From Eggerthellaceae bacterium (GTDB lineage Bacteria; Actinomycetota; Coriobacteriia; Coriobacteriales; Eggerthellaceae), in assembly GCA_017533165.1 (NCBI GenBank), contig JAFXIM010000254.1:1-6925 (forward strand): 6,925 nucleotides of DNA, read 5' to 3'. This document shows positions 6,530-6,925 of this stretch, piece after piece. Each line of letters starts with the position of its first letter. The stretch's first letter is position 1. The position numbers were made by a program, and so were the translations under genes. A model generated the notes under the pieces. It ran no database searches, was not told the DNA's origin, and saw only the letters and a list, made by a program, of their open reading frames with translations.

Positions 6530-6612
6530 GCGCTTAGCTCCCTTGCGAAAGTCCACCTACCGTGATTGCGCCGCGCCACTTGGCCCCTTCGCAAGGTGGA
6601 GAAGGTAAGCGC
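6530..6612 (-). ncRNA. Candidate structured leader RNA upstream of purH
   Basis: The minus-strand RNA has nested complementary arms. The outer stem is GCGCTTA (6612-6606) with TAAGCGC (6536-6530). The inner stem is CCTTGCGAAGG (6596-6586) with CTTTCGCAAGG (6551-6541), 11 bp with one G-U pair. Between the two stems CTC can pair with GAG. The inner stem encloses a 34-nt G/C-rich loop. A competing pairing, TCCACCT (6600-6594) with AGGTGGA (6558-6552), overlaps the inner stem. I compared it by eye with ZTP/pfl and THF riboswitch consensus and saw no match; in particular the CCGCC-UGGGC core of ZTP is missing. Function is inferred only from structure and position before a terminator-like hairpin and purH. 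Confidence 0.4.
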
Positions 6613-6638
6613 TTCGATGCCTTGGGCAGGCAGCGCAT

Positions 6639-6650
6639 GCGCCGAGGCGC
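6639..6650 (-). other. Short hairpin after the purN stop
   Basis: On the minus strand GCGC-CTCG-GCGC forms a tight 4-bp stem-loop two bases after the purN TAG. It is followed by an overlapping 10-bp palindrome GCGCATGCGC (6633-6642). No U tract is present, so it is more likely an mRNA end-protecting or pausing element than a terminator. Confidence 0.3.
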
Positions 6651-6651
6651 C

Positions 6652-6925
6652 CTAAGCGATATGCACCTTGCGATCCTCGCCAACGCTCACGCGGCCCTCT
6701 GCGATCATGCGCAGCACACGCGGGTACAGCACGTGCTCAACGGCATGGATCTTAGCCTCCAAGGTCTCGAGCGTATCACCTTCCGCCACAACCACAGGCT
6801 CCTGCGCGATGATGGGGCCCTTGTCGTACTCCTCGTTGGCAAGGTGCACGGTAACACCTGTCACCTTCACGCCGGCGTTGAAGGCATCATCGATGGCATG
6901 CGCTCCCTTGAAGGAAGGCAGCAAG
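6652..6925 (-). CDS. purN: Phosphoribosylglycinamide formyltransferase (PurN), C-terminal part
   Basis: PurN (GAR transformylase 1) formylates glycinamide ribonucleotide with 10-formyl-THF, the third step of purine synthesis. Only the last ~90 residues of a protein usually ~190-210 long are in the window; the rest lies beyond the right edge. The visible part starts at LLPSFKGAHAIDDAF, which follows the NIHPS active-site segment in the family. It continues GVKVTGVTVHL, EEYDKGPIIAQ (containing the conserved catalytic-region Asp of the DxGPI motif), GDTLETLEAKIHAVEHVLYP and RMIAEGR. It ends with a short tail VGEDRKVHIA and TAG. The TTG at 6924 is an internal Leu codon, not a start. It is followed by purH in the same direction, so the two folate-dependent formyltransferases of the pathway are adjacent. 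Confidence 0.95.
   Translation of the reverse strand, partial: LLPSFKGAHAIDDAFNAGVKVTGVTVHLANEEYDKGPIIAQEPVVVAEGDTLETLEAKIHAVEHVLYPRVLRMIAEGRVSVGEDRKVHIA

Noticed and set aside
6397..6594. 65-codon minus-strand frame between purN and purH
   Set aside because: It runs through the terminator-like hairpin and the nested inverted repeats, has no ribosome binding site and no recognisable features. The structured-RNA reading explains this stretch better.
6530..6612. Known ZTP (pfl) or THF riboswitch before purH
   Set aside because: Gene context fits, but the conserved CGUGACUGGCG and CCGCCUGGGC segments of ZTP and the THF core are not visible on the minus strand.

Overview
The window carries six genes, all on the minus strand. 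In transcription order (right to left) they are purN (3' part only), purH, rpsB, tsf, murA and a LytR-CpsA-Psr (LCP) family membrane protein cut by the left edge. This is core chromosome. I found no mobile element, CRISPR array, tRNA, rRNA or defence locus, and no obvious undescribed multi-gene system. The moderately high GC, the protein wording and the Gram-positive LCP protein next to murA suggest an actinobacterial, probably Coriobacteriia-like (Collinsella/Olsenella-type) bacterium. That placement is an impression from the sequence, not a database result.

Right part (6925-4656): purN, the last ~90 codons of GAR transformylase, is followed by a 261-bp gap and then purH, the bifunctional last enzyme of IMP synthesis. 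Both use 10-formyl-THF. The gap is not empty. It has a nested inverted-repeat structure (6530-6612) with a competing pairing, then a 15-bp terminator-like hairpin (6469-6501), then the purH ribosome binding site. That arrangement resembles a structured leader with an expression platform and is the most interesting non-coding signal here. purH ends at a large composite terminator (4656-4708).

Middle (4655-2513): a gap of about 200 bp holds only a weak candidate for a tiny membrane peptide. It is followed by a good sigma-70-type promoter (4426-4454), a leader of roughly 105 nt with palindromes, rpsB (ribosomal protein S2), a 12-bp hairpin in the intergenic space, tsf (EF-Ts), and a strong terminator. 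The pyrH-frr genes that follow rpsB-tsf in many bacteria are absent.

Left part (2512-1): murA (first committed step of peptidoglycan synthesis) has its own probable promoter, with the -35 region lying inside the tsf terminator, and a short leader with a tandem 9-bp repeat at one-helical-turn spacing. It is followed in the same direction by an LCP protein, the family that attaches wall polymers to peptidoglycan. This LCP protein has lost several of the family's conserved charged residues and may not be a normal transferase.
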